From: Myxococcota bacterium | GTDB lineage: Bacteria; Myxococcota_A; UBA9160; UBA6930 | DNA length: 58,090 nucleotides | Assembly: GCA_030065975.1 (NCBI GenBank) | Contig: JASJCN010000006.1 | Span: 1-58,090 of the forward strand | Direction: 5' to 3' | Shown here: positions 47,925 through 56,890 of the stretch, piece after piece | How positions within the stretch are numbered: the first letter of the stretch is position 1 | Layout of the letters: each line of letters opens with the position of its first letter | Made by a program: the position numbers and the translations under genes | The notes under the pieces: model-generated | The model's database searches: none | Seen by the model: only the letters and a program-made list of their open reading frames with translations | What the model was told of the DNA's origin: nothing

Positions 47925-49355
47925 ATGGCGCTCGAGCCCGAGGCACAGCACGAAGATCCGCGGATCGCCCCGGGCGCACCGGGGCCCGCCGTGGCCGCGA
48001 CCCTCGAGGCCGCCGCCGAGCCCGAGCAACGCCGCGGGACCGGAACGACGCGTCAGATCTGGGAGCTCGCCTGGCCGGCGATCCTCGGCAACCTGCTGCA
48101 GTCGCTCGTCGGCTTCGTCGACATCAAGATCGTGGGCTCGCTCGGGGCTTCGGCCGTCGCCGCGGCCACCACCGGCCACCGCATCTTCTTCCTGCTCCAG
48201 GCCGTGCTGATGGCGGTCACCGCGGGCACCACCGCGCTCGTGGCCCGGGCCTGGGGAGCCGGCGATCGCGCCGAGGCCGCGCGCGTGACCCGCGCCTCGC
48301 TGTGGCTCTGCACCGGCGCAGCGCTCTTCCTGACGCTCCCGGCGATGCTCTTCGCCCGGGACCTGGCCGGGATCTTCCAGCTCGACGACGCGACGGTCGA
48401 GCTGGCCGCCCGCTTCATCCTCTGGATCAGCCCCTTCAACGCCGTCTTCGCCATCTTCCTGGTGCTGTCCACGGCGCTTCGGGCCGCGGGCGACACCCGC
48501 ACGCCGCTTTGGGTCGGCGCCGTCACCAACGTCGTCAACGTCGGCCTCGTCTACGCGCTGGTCTACGGCGAGTTCGGCCTCCCGGCGCTGGGCGTGCCCG
48601 GCGCGGCCCTCGCCAACGGCATCTCCTTCGCGGTCGGGTCCGTGGTGCTCGGTTTGCTCTGGCTGCGTGGCGGCCTGCTGATCCAGGTGGGCCGTGGAAA
48701 GTCGCTCGAGGGCGAGCGGGTGCGGCAGCTGATCCGCATCGGGACCCCGGCCGGCCTCGAGCAGGCCGTCTGGCAGGGGGGCTTCATCGTCTTCCTGTGG
48801 ATCGTGGCCCTGTACGGCACGGCCGCCTATGCCGCCTACGGCATCGGCGTGCAGATCCTGTCCTTCTCGTTCGTGGTGGGCTTCGGCTTCTCGATCGCCG
48901 CCTCCACCATGGTCGGCCAGCACCTCGGGGCCGAGGATCCGGCCGGCGCCTCGCGCAGCGGCTGGCGCGCGATGTTCCTCTCGATCGGCGTGATGCTCGT
49001 CTTCGCGGCGGGCATCCTCATGGCCGCGGAGCCGATCGCCCGCTTCATGATCGACGACGAGGAGGTGGTGCGCCTCACGGTCGTGTTCATCTACGTGCTG
49101 GGCTCGGTGCAGGCCCTGATGGCCATCGAGTTCGCCCTGGGCGGGGCGCTGCGCGGCGCCGGGGACACGCGCTTCCCCCTGATCACGGTGCTGTCCGGAC
49201 TGTTCGGGGCGCGCATCGCCCTGGCCGGCGTCTTCGCCTGGCTCGGGCTCTCGGTCGAGTGGATCTTCGCGGCGCTGATCGCCGACTACTGCGTGAAGGC
49301 CACGATGCTGACCCTGCGCTTCCGCTCGAAGGCGTGGCAACACGTGATCTCGTAG
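47925..49355 (+). CDS. MATE-family multidrug exporter
   Basis: 476 residues with twelve hydrophobic segments after a hydrophilic N-terminus of about 45 residues. Start of the core: IWELAWPAILGNLLQSLVGFVDIKIVGSLGASAVAA, the characteristic first helices of MATE (MatE Pfam) proteins; the second half repeats with RQLIRIGTPAGLEQAVWQGG. These proteins expel drugs or metabolites using Na+ or H+ gradients. A predicted promoter element is not obvious. It ends directly before the stop of the convergent ABM gene with no gap. Confidence 0.93.
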   Translation: MALEPEAQHEDPRIAPGAPGPAVAATLEAAAEPEQRRGTGTTRQIWELAWPAILGNLLQSLVGFVDIKIVGSLGASAVAAATTGHRIFFLLQAVLMAVTAGTTALVARAWGAGDRAEAARVTRASLWLCTGAALFLTLPAMLFARDLAGIFQLDDATVELAARFILWISPFNAVFAIFLVLSTALRAAGDTRTPLWVGAVTNVVNVGLVYALVYGEFGLPALGVPGAALANGISFAVGSVVLGLLWLRGGLLIQVGRGKSLEGERVRQLIRIGTPAGLEQAVWQGGFIVFLWIVALYGTAAYAAYGIGVQILSFSFVVGFGFSIAASTMVGQHLGAEDPAGASRSGWRAMFLSIGVMLVFAAGILMAAEPIARFMIDDEEVVRLTVVFIYVLGSVQALMAIEFALGGALRGAGDTRFPLITVLSGLFGARIALAGVFAWLGLSVEWIFAALIADYCVKATMLTLRFRSKAWQHVIS

Positions 49356-49661
49356 CTACCCGCCGATCGGGCCGACCTTCGAGACGTCGTACTGCTGCAC
49401 CTTCATCTCGCGGACCCCGAAGCCGCCCATCGCCTTCTGGAACACCGCCATGTGCGGCTGGGTGAAGTGGGAGCGGAGCGCGTCGGCGGACTCCCACTCC
49501 TCGAAGATCAGGAAGCGCCCCGGATCGGAGAGATCGGCCGTGAACGTGTAGGAGATGCAGCCGGCCTCCTTCTGGGTCGCCGCCATCACCTCCTTCGCGG
49601 CCTCGATGGCCGCTTCGCGGTTGGCGGGGTCGATCGAGACGCTTCCGGCGATGACGAGCAT
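49356..49661 (-). CDS. ABM-domain (antibiotic biosynthesis monooxygenase-like) protein
   Basis: 101 residues, one ferredoxin-like ABM domain: VIAGSVSIDPANREAAIEAA, EAGCISYTFTADLSDPGRFL, FEEWESADALRSHFTQPHM. Similar to YgiN-type quinol monooxygenases and to heme-degrading relatives; the family often dimerises. GAGGAGG lies just upstream of ATG 49661, so the longer open frame was trimmed. Confidence 0.9.
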   Translation of the reverse strand: MLVIAGSVSIDPANREAAIEAAKEVMAATQKEAGCISYTFTADLSDPGRFLIFEEWESADALRSHFTQPHMAVFQKAMGGFGVREMKVQQYDVSKVGPIGG

Positions 49662-49870
49662 GGGATCCTCCTCGGGTGGGCGAGGCAGCATAGCCCCGCC
49701 GGACGGGCGGGGGGTCGGTGGAGGGCCCGCTCCCGTGGGGAGTTCCCCCGCGTGAGCCCCGTGTGGCATCATGCTCCCACCTGATCTGCGCTCCCGGTCC
49801 GGTGCCCGTCCGCTGGAGGCCCACGGGGCCTCGTGCGTCTCGACCGCGTCCGGGGTGCAAGGGAGGCTCC

Positions 49871-52813
49871 ATGATCGCCCGACGCCCGCTCCGCGCCCTC
49901 ATCGCCCTGCTCGTCTCGTTCGCCTGGCTCGCCACTCCGTCCGGGGCCGCCGTCAAGCGCCACGAGGCCACGGGACACCTGACCTTCGACAGCCCGCAGT
50001 CCGACCCGATGGCGCTCTCGCCGGACGGCACCCTGCTGCTCGTGGCGAGCACGACGAGCGGGCTCGTGGACGTGATCGACACCGGCACCAACACCGTGGT
50101 CGCGAAGGTCGAGGTCGGCATGGAGCCCGTGGGCGTCGCCTTCAAGCCGGACGGCAGCGAGGCCTGGGTCACCAACCACGTCTCGGACAGCGTCTCCGTG
50201 ATCGACACCGCCAGCGCGAGCGCCAGCTACCTCGAGGTGGTGGAGACGATCCAGAGCCTGAACGGCGGCGTGACCGAGTTCGACGAGCCGGTGGGCGTGG
50301 TCTTCGCGAGCAACGCCAAGGCCTACGTCTCGCTCTCCTCCATCAACCAGATCGCCATCATCGACGCCAACACCTACAGCGTGACCGGCACCCTGGACGT
50401 GACCGCCCAGGATCCGCGCGCGATGCGCGTCGCCAACGGCCGCCTCTACGTCGCGTCCTTCGAGTCCTTCAACCAGTCCCAGCTCTCGATCTGCGGGAAC
50501 CTGAACGGCACGAACCAGATCGGCGACCCCTGCTCCATGGGCCTGCTCGAGCTCGTGATCTTCGCCCAGAACCCGAACCTCCCGAACAGCATCAAGAACA
50601 TCGTCATCAACCCGGACCTGCCCGACCGGGACCTCTTCGTCTACAACACCAACAACGACAACCTGATCAAGACCGTGTCGGGTATCGGCACCCTGCTCTA
50701 CGGCCTGGCCGTCGACGCCAACGACGTCGTCTACGTCACCCAGACCGACGCCCGCAACGCCGTGAACGGCGACCACGACGACGTCCTCGACAGCCTCGAC
50801 AACGAGATGTTCGACAACCTGGTCTCGGTGCTCGACTGCGGAGTGGGCGGAGGGAGCTGCTCGACCGTGAACACCGTCGATCTCGACCCGGTCGGCGGGA
50901 GCCACGCCCAGGCCCTGGCGACGCCCTACGGCGTCGACGTCTCGGACGACGGCAACACGGTTCTGGCCACGGCCATGGGCACCCACCGCGTCTTCTCGAT
51001 GGACTCGGCCGGCAACGTCCTCGACCGCCTCGACGTGGGGAAGCTCCCCAAGGGCGTGCTGGTGGTCTCGAACGGGACGACCGGCGCCGCCGAGACGGCC
51101 TACGTGCTCAACACGCTGGACAACACCGTCTCGGTGGTGGACGCGTCGAACCCGTCCAACCTGTCCGTGACCGCGACCATCCCGGTCGGGGACGATCCGA
51201 CTCCCGCCGCCGTCCGCCGCGGCCGCATCGCCTTCAACGACGCGTTCGCCTCGGACACGGGCAACTTCTCCTGCGGCAGCTGCCACCCCGACTCGCACAC
51301 CGACCAGCTGCTGTGGCGCATCGGCGGCGCCTGCCCGCTGCTCGGTTGTGGCAACGGGGACGAGCCCCGCTCGACGATGCCCGTGCGGGGCCTGCGAGAC
51401 TCCGAGCCCCTGCACTGGGGCGGCGAGCTCGGCGACCCCTTCGGCGGCGGCGACGGCAGCGTGGGCGTCCAGACCGGCGGCGGAAACCCGCTGGCGGCTC
51501 CCAACTGCGACCCCGACGTGACCGACGGAAGCCCCAACACGACGACCTTCCCGACGCCCCCGAACGGCGACTGCATGCGCCAGCTGGTCGACGCCGCGCT
51601 CTCGGGTGTGATGTGCGACCAGACCGGCGGCTGCGGGATCGGGCCCTCGGGGTCGGTGGGGCAGCTCACGAACCAGGAGCGCAAGGACATGGCCGTCTTC
51701 CTGCGCAGCGTCAGCTACCCCGTGGCCCGCAAGCGACCCATCGACGACGACGTGACCGCGCTGGCCGAGACGGGCTTCAAGGAGTTCTTCATGGACATGG
51801 GCGGCCAGGGCCCGAGCACCTGCGCCGACTCCGACGCGGGCTGTCACGAGCTGCCGCTCGGCACCTCCACCAATGCGGAGACCCTGGCGAACTTCGACGC
51901 GCCCACCATGCGCGGCATGATGGACCGCTATCTGCAGTTCTCCATGGGCGTGACCCTGGCCGAGGATCTCTTCGCCATCGCGGAGACGGGGATCAGCTTC
52001 GGCGGGTTCAACCTCGACCCGGTGGACCCGCAGTTCGCCTTCGATCCGGCGGTCGGCCTGCGGGAGGAGGCGACCCTCGGTGTGTCGTTCCTGCTCTTCA
52101 ACTTCTTCTACAACGCGGAGCTCGAGAACTTCATCCAGATGACCGAGGAGGCGAGCAACGGGCACTCGGGCGCGCTGGGCCGCCAGGTGACGCTCAACAC
52201 CTCGACCACCGGCGGCGGCAGCCTCGCCGCGACTGAGTCGCTGCTGGCCTCGCTCGAGGCGGCGGACGCCCGGGGCGCCGTGAACCTGCGGGGCCCGGCG
52301 CTCTTCCAGGGCGCGACGGCCGTGCTCTCGTATCACGCGCCGACGAACCAGTACCGCCTCGACGCCATCAACAAGACCCGGGCGCAGGTCCTGGCCGACG
52401 CCCAGAACGGCCTGCTCCTCGCGACCCTGACGGCCCACCTGAAGAGCGGCGTGAACGAGAGCAAGCCGCAGCCGCTGATCGCGCCGGTCTCCGCCAACTG
52501 CGGGACGGGCAACGGACCGACCGGCGACCCCGCGCTGCCCTCTGGCAGCGTGCTCGCGATCGAGGGCAAGCACGTGACCGCCGCGCACACGGTGATCGTC
52601 GACGGCGTCGTGGATGCCGGGGCGAGCATCGCCGTCGGAGGCGGCGCGGCCTGCGCCCTGGCCGGCGAGGATTCGGTCGCGACCGATCAGCTGACGGTCA
52701 CGCTCTCCTCGAGCCCGAGCAACGGCATGCACCTGCTCCAGGTGCAGAGCGCGGACGGCCTGCAGAGCAACGAGCTGCCCTTCTGCGTGCCGTCCGGGTC
52801 GGACTGCCGCTAG
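49871..52813 (+). CDS. Exported YncE-like beta-propeller fused to a cytochrome c region
   Basis: 980 residues. Signal peptide (LIALLVSFAWLATPSGAA). Residues about 40-450 repeat the YncE/NHL propeller motif (PMALSPDGTLLLVASTTSG, PVGVAFKPDGSEAWVTNHVS, YVLNTLDNTVSVVD). Then comes a cytochrome part with one canonical heme site, C468-GSC-H472. A second C...CH is present at C651 and C658-H659 but with six residues between the cysteines instead of two. The end (IEGKHVTAAHTVIVDGV to LQVQSADGLQSNELPF) resembles an IPT/TIG-like domain. Likely periplasmic or surface oxidoreductase or electron carrier, function unknown. GGGAGGC precedes the ATG. Confidence 0.78.
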   Translation: MIARRPLRALIALLVSFAWLATPSGAAVKRHEATGHLTFDSPQSDPMALSPDGTLLLVASTTSGLVDVIDTGTNTVVAKVEVGMEPVGVAFKPDGSEAWVTNHVSDSVSVIDTASASASYLEVVETIQSLNGGVTEFDEPVGVVFASNAKAYVSLSSINQIAIIDANTYSVTGTLDVTAQDPRAMRVANGRLYVASFESFNQSQLSICGNLNGTNQIGDPCSMGLLELVIFAQNPNLPNSIKNIVINPDLPDRDLFVYNTNNDNLIKTVSGIGTLLYGLAVDANDVVYVTQTDARNAVNGDHDDVLDSLDNEMFDNLVSVLDCGVGGGSCSTVNTVDLDPVGGSHAQALATPYGVDVSDDGNTVLATAMGTHRVFSMDSAGNVLDRLDVGKLPKGVLVVSNGTTGAAETAYVLNTLDNTVSVVDASNPSNLSVTATIPVGDDPTPAAVRRGRIAFNDAFASDTGNFSCGSCHPDSHTDQLLWRIGGACPLLGCGNGDEPRSTMPVRGLRDSEPLHWGGELGDPFGGGDGSVGVQTGGGNPLAAPNCDPDVTDGSPNTTTFPTPPNGDCMRQLVDAALSGVMCDQTGGCGIGPSGSVGQLTNQERKDMAVFLRSVSYPVARKRPIDDDVTALAETGFKEFFMDMGGQGPSTCADSDAGCHELPLGTSTNAETLANFDAPTMRGMMDRYLQFSMGVTLAEDLFAIAETGISFGGFNLDPVDPQFAFDPAVGLREEATLGVSFLLFNFFYNAELENFIQMTEEASNGHSGALGRQVTLNTSTTGGGSLAATESLLASLEAADARGAVNLRGPALFQGATAVLSYHAPTNQYRLDAINKTRAQVLADAQNGLLLATLTAHLKSGVNESKPQPLIAPVSANCGTGNGPTGDPALPSGSVLAIEGKHVTAAHTVIVDGVVDAGASIAVGGGAACALAGEDSVATDQLTVTLSSSPSNGMHLLQVQSADGLQSNELPFCVPSGSDCR

Positions 52814-52819
52814 CGAATT

Positions 52820-54367
52820 TCAAGCCGACGCGTCCGGGTCCTCGGGCGCGTCGGCCGACGCGTCTTCGGACCTTCGCCCCGCGGCGACGGCGCCGCCCAC
52901 CACGGCGAGCAACCCGGCCACGACGGGCATGTCTCCCACGCGCGCGTACACCGGCGGCGTCTCGGCCGGGCCGATCCGGCTGCGCAGGGTCCCTTCCTCG
53001 AAGAGCCCCATCGAGCCGCGCACGGCGCCGCGCGGATCGACGAAGGCCGAGATCCCGGTGTTGGCGGCCCGCACCACCCAGATGCCGAGCTCGACGGCCC
53101 GGAAGCGCGCCTGGAGCAGGTGATGGGCGGAGAAGGCCGTGTGCCCGAACCACGCGTCGTTCGAGAGGTTGAGCAGCAGCTCCGCGCCCGCGCTGCGGAA
53201 GCGGCGCATGGCCTCGGCATCGCTGATCTCGAAGCAGATCGGTGCCGAGAACGGAGCCGGGCCCTGCCGGAAGACCGTCGCGTCGGTGCCGGCGACGTAG
53301 GGCGTCCCCTGGACCACCGGGCCGATCAGCCAGGACAGGGGCGCTCCCCACCAGGGGTCGCTCTCGCTGAACGGGACGAGCTGCTGCTTGGCGTAGGTCT
53401 CCCGGATGCCCGCTCCGGTCACCAGCACGACGGTGTTGTGGGAGCGCGCACGCAGGGTGCGCGGGGCGCCCGTCACCAGCGGCGCCTCGAGCTCTCCGGC
53501 CACCTTGGCCAGCAGGCGCACGAGCCCTTGACCCCGGTCGAGGTCGGCATCCACGGAGTTCTCGGACCAGACCACGAGGTCGGGCCGCTCGTTCCGCTGC
53601 AGCGGACGCGTCAGCGCCGCGTGGCGGCGGGCGTTGCGCCACGCGGAGAGCGGCTGGAAGCGCTCGGACTGGGGCACCGAGGCCTGCACCACCACGACGT
53701 CAAGCTCGCCCTCGACCGGCGGCACGCTCGCGCGAACCACGCCGAACGCGAGCAGCGCGACCAGCGGGACCGCGCCCACCACCCCCGCACCGGGCGCCGT
53801 GTCCAGGATGGCCTTCCCGAGCCCGGCGCCGAGGCTCGCGAGCACGAAGCTCACGAGCCAGGGGCCACCGAGAGCCGCGCCCTGCAGCAGCACCGGCGTG
53901 TCCACGGCGCCGTGGGCGAGGAGCAGCCAAGGCGCCATGAAGATCGCCCCCCGCAGCCACTCGCCCAGGGCGAGGCAGGCCCCCAGCGTGACGGGCAGCG
54001 CCGCGCCCTGGATCCGTGGCGCCGCCAGGGCGAAGAGCCAGAAGCCGGTCCCGTGGATGGCCGCATAGAAGCCGATGAAGAGCACGAGGAAGACGACGGA
54101 AGGTGCCGTCGCCACACCGAATTCGGCCAGCAGGGGCTCGAGCAGGAAGCGCCCGCCCATGGAGCCCAGGGTGAGCCCGTGGAGCCATCCCAGGACGAGG
54201 CCGGCTCCGGGTCCCTGCCCGCGCAGGGCGGGAACCAGGGGCGCCGTCGCGACCAGGGCCGCCGGCCAGAACCCGATCGGCGGCAAGGCCAGCAGGCACA
54301 AGAGGGCCGAGGCCACGACCCACGCAGCACTGGCGAGCGGCGCCCGGGGCATCAGCGCGAGGCGCAC
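52820..54367 (-). CDS. lnt: Apolipoprotein N-acyltransferase
   Basis: 515 residues: six to eight N-terminal membrane helices followed by a nitrilase domain. The catalytic triad is visible as E269 (VVWSENSVD), K327 (TYAKQQLVPFSE) and C378 (APICFEISD). Lnt transfers an acyl chain to the N-terminal cysteine of lipoproteins, the last step of their maturation, at the inner membrane. At least two lipoproteins of this window (the cytochrome and the carboxylesterase) would be clients. The start could be GTG 54367 or ATG 54352. It lies 25 bp after the acyl-CoA carboxyltransferase gene. Confidence 0.92.
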   Translation of the reverse strand: MRLALMPRAPLASAAWVVASALLCLLALPPIGFWPAALVATAPLVPALRGQGPGAGLVLGWLHGLTLGSMGGRFLLEPLLAEFGVATAPSVVFLVLFIGFYAAIHGTGFWLFALAAPRIQGAALPVTLGACLALGEWLRGAIFMAPWLLLAHGAVDTPVLLQGAALGGPWLVSFVLASLGAGLGKAILDTAPGAGVVGAVPLVALLAFGVVRASVPPVEGELDVVVVQASVPQSERFQPLSAWRNARRHAALTRPLQRNERPDLVVWSENSVDADLDRGQGLVRLLAKVAGELEAPLVTGAPRTLRARSHNTVVLVTGAGIRETYAKQQLVPFSESDPWWGAPLSWLIGPVVQGTPYVAGTDATVFRQGPAPFSAPICFEISDAEAMRRFRSAGAELLLNLSNDAWFGHTAFSAHHLLQARFRAVELGIWVVRAANTGISAFVDPRGAVRGSMGLFEEGTLRSRIGPAETPPVYARVGDMPVVAGLLAVVGGAVAAGRRSEDASADAPEDPDASA

Positions 54368-54392
54368 CTCGCCGGGCGACGGCGGGCCCGAC

Positions 54393-55952
54393 TCACGGCA
54401 GCACCCCGACCCGCGCCACCGGCTCCTTGGCGCGCCCCGCCCGGCTCGCGCCGAGGCGCAGTGCGGCGAGCAGGGCGTTGCGCGTCTCGCGAGGATCGAT
54501 CACCTCGTCGAAGCCCATGCCGTGGGCCACCGACCAGGGGCCCAGGGCCTCGCGAGCCGCGAGCTCCGCCTGGGTCTCGGCCTCGACCTTCGCCGCGCGG
54601 CCCCCGGCCTGAGCGGGCATGGCCCCGAGGCTCACGCCCGGCCAGGCCAGCGAGATCGTCTGCCCGTCGAAGGGATTCATCCCCATCACCGAGCTGCCGA
54701 AGCCGAACGCCTTGCGCAGGGTGACGTGCAGCTTCGGCGACGCGAGCCGGTGCTGCGCCGCGAACATCCGCGCACTCGCGCGGAGGATGCCGCTGGCCTC
54801 GGCGCGCGATCCGGCCAGCACGCCGGGGTTGTCCGCCAGGAAGACGACGGGCAGGTGGTAGGCGCCGGCCAGCTCGAGGAAGCGCGCGCCCTTCTCGGCC
54901 GCGGGGACGTCGAGGCTCCCGGCGCGCACGCTCGGGTCGTTGGCGACGATCGCCACCGAGCGGCCGCCCAGGAAGGCGAATGCCGTCACCAGGGAGGCCC
55001 CGTACCCCGCCTGCAGCTCGAAGACGCTGCCCTCGTCGCACAGCGACGGGAGCCAGTCCCGCATCGAGTAGGGGCGACGCGAATCGGCGGGGACGCGCTC
55101 GAGCACGTCGTCGAGGAGCCGCTCTCCGGCGTCGGGTCCGACGCGTTCGGGGGGTGCGTCGAAGGCGCTGCCCGGCAGGTAGTGGAGAAAGCGGCGCAGG
55201 CGATCGATCACCGCGGCGTCGTCGTCCTCGACGTCGTGGGCGACGCCGCTGGTCGCGACCTGCACGTCCGGCCCGCCGAGGGCCTCCTTGGTGACGTCCT
55301 CGCCCGTGGCCGCCCGCACCAGCACGGGGCCGGCCGTGAACAGCGATGCGCCCCGGCTCATCACCACGTAGTCCATCAGGGGTGCGGCCAGCGCGCCGTG
55401 GCCCGCCGAGGCCCCCAGGACGCCGCAGGCCATGGGAACGCGGCCCGACAGCGAAGCGAGGCCCTGCAGATCGTTGGGCGTCCGGCCGTGCGGCTCGAGG
55501 GCGTTGGTCATGCGATGGCCGCCGCCTTCGAGCAGGAACACGAGCGGCACCTGCTCCTGGCCCGCGAGCTCCGTGAGTCGCGTCCGCTTGTCCGCCCCGG
55601 CGAGCCCGATGGAGCCGCCCTGCACGGTCACGTCCTCGGCGCCCGCAAGGGCCGGACGGCCCTCGATCTCGCCCTGCCCCGCAACGAACCCGTCTGCGGG
55701 AGACGGCGGCTGCGCAGCGCCGCCGACCAGGGTGCCGATCTCCCGGAAGCTGCCGGGGTCGAAGAGACGGGCGAGACGGGCGCGTGCATCGAGCTTTCCC
55801 GCGGCGTGCTGGCGAGCGAGCCGCTCCTCGCCGCCCATGCCCCGGGCCACGGCACGCCGGCGTTCCAGCTCCTCGAGGCGCGGCTTCCAGTCCGCACCCG
55901 GAGGAGCCGCTCCCGGAGGCGCGTCGCCGCGACCCTTGGCCTCGTCGCCCAT
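54393..55952 (-). CDS. Acyl-CoA carboxylase carboxyltransferase subunit
   Basis: 519 residues with the two crotonase-like halves of carboxyltransferases (propionyl-, methylcrotonyl- and acetyl-CoA carboxylase beta chains). Signs: ERLARQHAAGKLDARARLARLFDPGSF, the oxyanion loops ASAGHGALAAPLMDY and VATSGVAHDVEDDDAA in the first half; VVFLADNPGVLAGSRAEASG, TLRKAFGFGSSVMGM and AHGMGFDEVIDPRETR in the second half. It takes CO2 from carboxybiotin and adds it to an acyl-CoA; no biotin carboxylase or BCCP gene is in the window. The gene is coupled at 7 bp to an enoyl-CoA hydratase gene upstream. Confidence 0.9.
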   Translation of the reverse strand: MGDEAKGRGDAPPGAAPPGADWKPRLEELERRRAVARGMGGEERLARQHAAGKLDARARLARLFDPGSFREIGTLVGGAAQPPSPADGFVAGQGEIEGRPALAGAEDVTVQGGSIGLAGADKRTRLTELAGQEQVPLVFLLEGGGHRMTNALEPHGRTPNDLQGLASLSGRVPMACGVLGASAGHGALAAPLMDYVVMSRGASLFTAGPVLVRAATGEDVTKEALGGPDVQVATSGVAHDVEDDDAAVIDRLRRFLHYLPGSAFDAPPERVGPDAGERLLDDVLERVPADSRRPYSMRDWLPSLCDEGSVFELQAGYGASLVTAFAFLGGRSVAIVANDPSVRAGSLDVPAAEKGARFLELAGAYHLPVVFLADNPGVLAGSRAEASGILRASARMFAAQHRLASPKLHVTLRKAFGFGSSVMGMNPFDGQTISLAWPGVSLGAMPAQAGGRAAKVEAETQAELAAREALGPWSVAHGMGFDEVIDPRETRNALLAALRLGASRAGRAKEPVARVGVLP

Positions 55953-55959
55953 GGGGCGC

Positions 55960-56751
55960 TCAGCCCTTCCGCGCCAGCGATCGGAAGTCGGGCGCGCGCT
56001 TCTGGAGGAACGCCTGGATCGCCTCGATGTTCTCGGGCGAGCCCGCCTGCACCTTCATGCCTGCGTTCTCCGCGTCGAGCGCCGCGCGGATCGCCGCCGC
56101 ATGGGCGACCTTGAGCGTCCGCTTCGTCTCGCGCAGCGAGCCGACCGGGAAGCGGGCGATCTCCCGGGCCTTGGCCAGGGCGACGTCGAGCACGGCCTCT
56201 TCGGGAACCGAGCGGGTGGCGATGCCCGCCTCCACGGCCCGGGCGCCGTCGATCCACTCGGCCGTGAAGAAGAGCTCGGCGGCGAGGCGCGGGCCCGCCG
56301 CCTGCTGCAGCAGGTAGGAGCTCGCCGCCTCGGGCACGAGGCCGAGGTTCACGAAGGGCAGGCGCAGCCGGACGTTCTCCGCCACGTAGACCAGGTCGCA
56401 GTGCAGCAGCAGGGTGGCCCCGATGCCGACGCCCACGCCCCGCGCCGCGGCGACCAACGGCTTCTCGAACTCGACGACGGCCTCCATGCAGCCGTAGTAC
56501 CCGCTCTGCTGGCCGTCGGCGCGCGGCTCGGCGCTCCCGCCGAAGGCACCGAGATCCTGGCCGGCCGAGAAGTTGCCGCCCGCTCCGGTGATGACGACGA
56601 CGGCCGTCTCGTCGTCCTCGTTGGCCGCACGCAGGGCCGCGGCGAGGCCGTCCCACTGCGGATCGTCGAAGGCGTTCTTCTTCTCGGGCCGATTCAGCTC
56701 GAGCGTCAGGACGCCCTCGTCGCGCTCGATCCGGATGCGCTCTTCGGACAT
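55960..56751 (-). CDS. Enoyl-CoA hydratase/isomerase
   Basis: 263 residues, crotonase family. Oxyanion motifs: GAGGNFSAGQDLGAFGG and RGVGVGIGATLLLHCDLVY. The first catalytic Glu position is filled by H in HCDLV, while PEAASSYLLQQAAG provides the second Glu, as in isomerases and in PaaG-like hydratases. GGAGGAG precedes ATG 56751. First of a three-gene run with the carboxyltransferase and Lnt; the upstream region has a 10-bp repeat CGGTCTTCGC. Confidence 0.9.
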   Translation of the reverse strand: MSEERIRIERDEGVLTLELNRPEKKNAFDDPQWDGLAAALRAANEDDETAVVVITGAGGNFSAGQDLGAFGGSAEPRADGQQSGYYGCMEAVVEFEKPLVAAARGVGVGIGATLLLHCDLVYVAENVRLRLPFVNLGLVPEAASSYLLQQAAGPRLAAELFFTAEWIDGARAVEAGIATRSVPEEAVLDVALAKAREIARFPVGSLRETKRTLKVAHAAAIRAALDAENAGMKVQAGSPENIEAIQAFLQKRAPDFRSLARKG

Positions 56752-56759
56752 GTCTCCTC

Positions 56760-56790
56760 CCCGGTCTTCGCCGGTCTTCGCCGTCTTCGC
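56760..56790. repeat. Tandem 10-bp repeat of CGGTCTTCGC upstream of the enoyl-CoA hydratase gene
   Basis: Two full copies and a shortened third (CGTCTTCGC) in the divergent region; possible slippage product, no function seen. Confidence 0.7.
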
Positions 56791-56890
56791 CGTGTGGACT
56801 CGTAGCTGCCGCAACCAACCAAGGGCTATCGTCGGAGGCTCGGAGACCGGGGGCCTAGAGTAGCGGGCCCGCCCTCCGGAGGAGACGCGC

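Noticed and set aside
49769..52732. Long minus-strand open frame opposite the propeller-cytochrome gene
   Set aside because: Val/Gly/His/Asp-rich shadow translation with no motifs, while the plus strand encodes a signal peptide, propeller repeats and a heme site.
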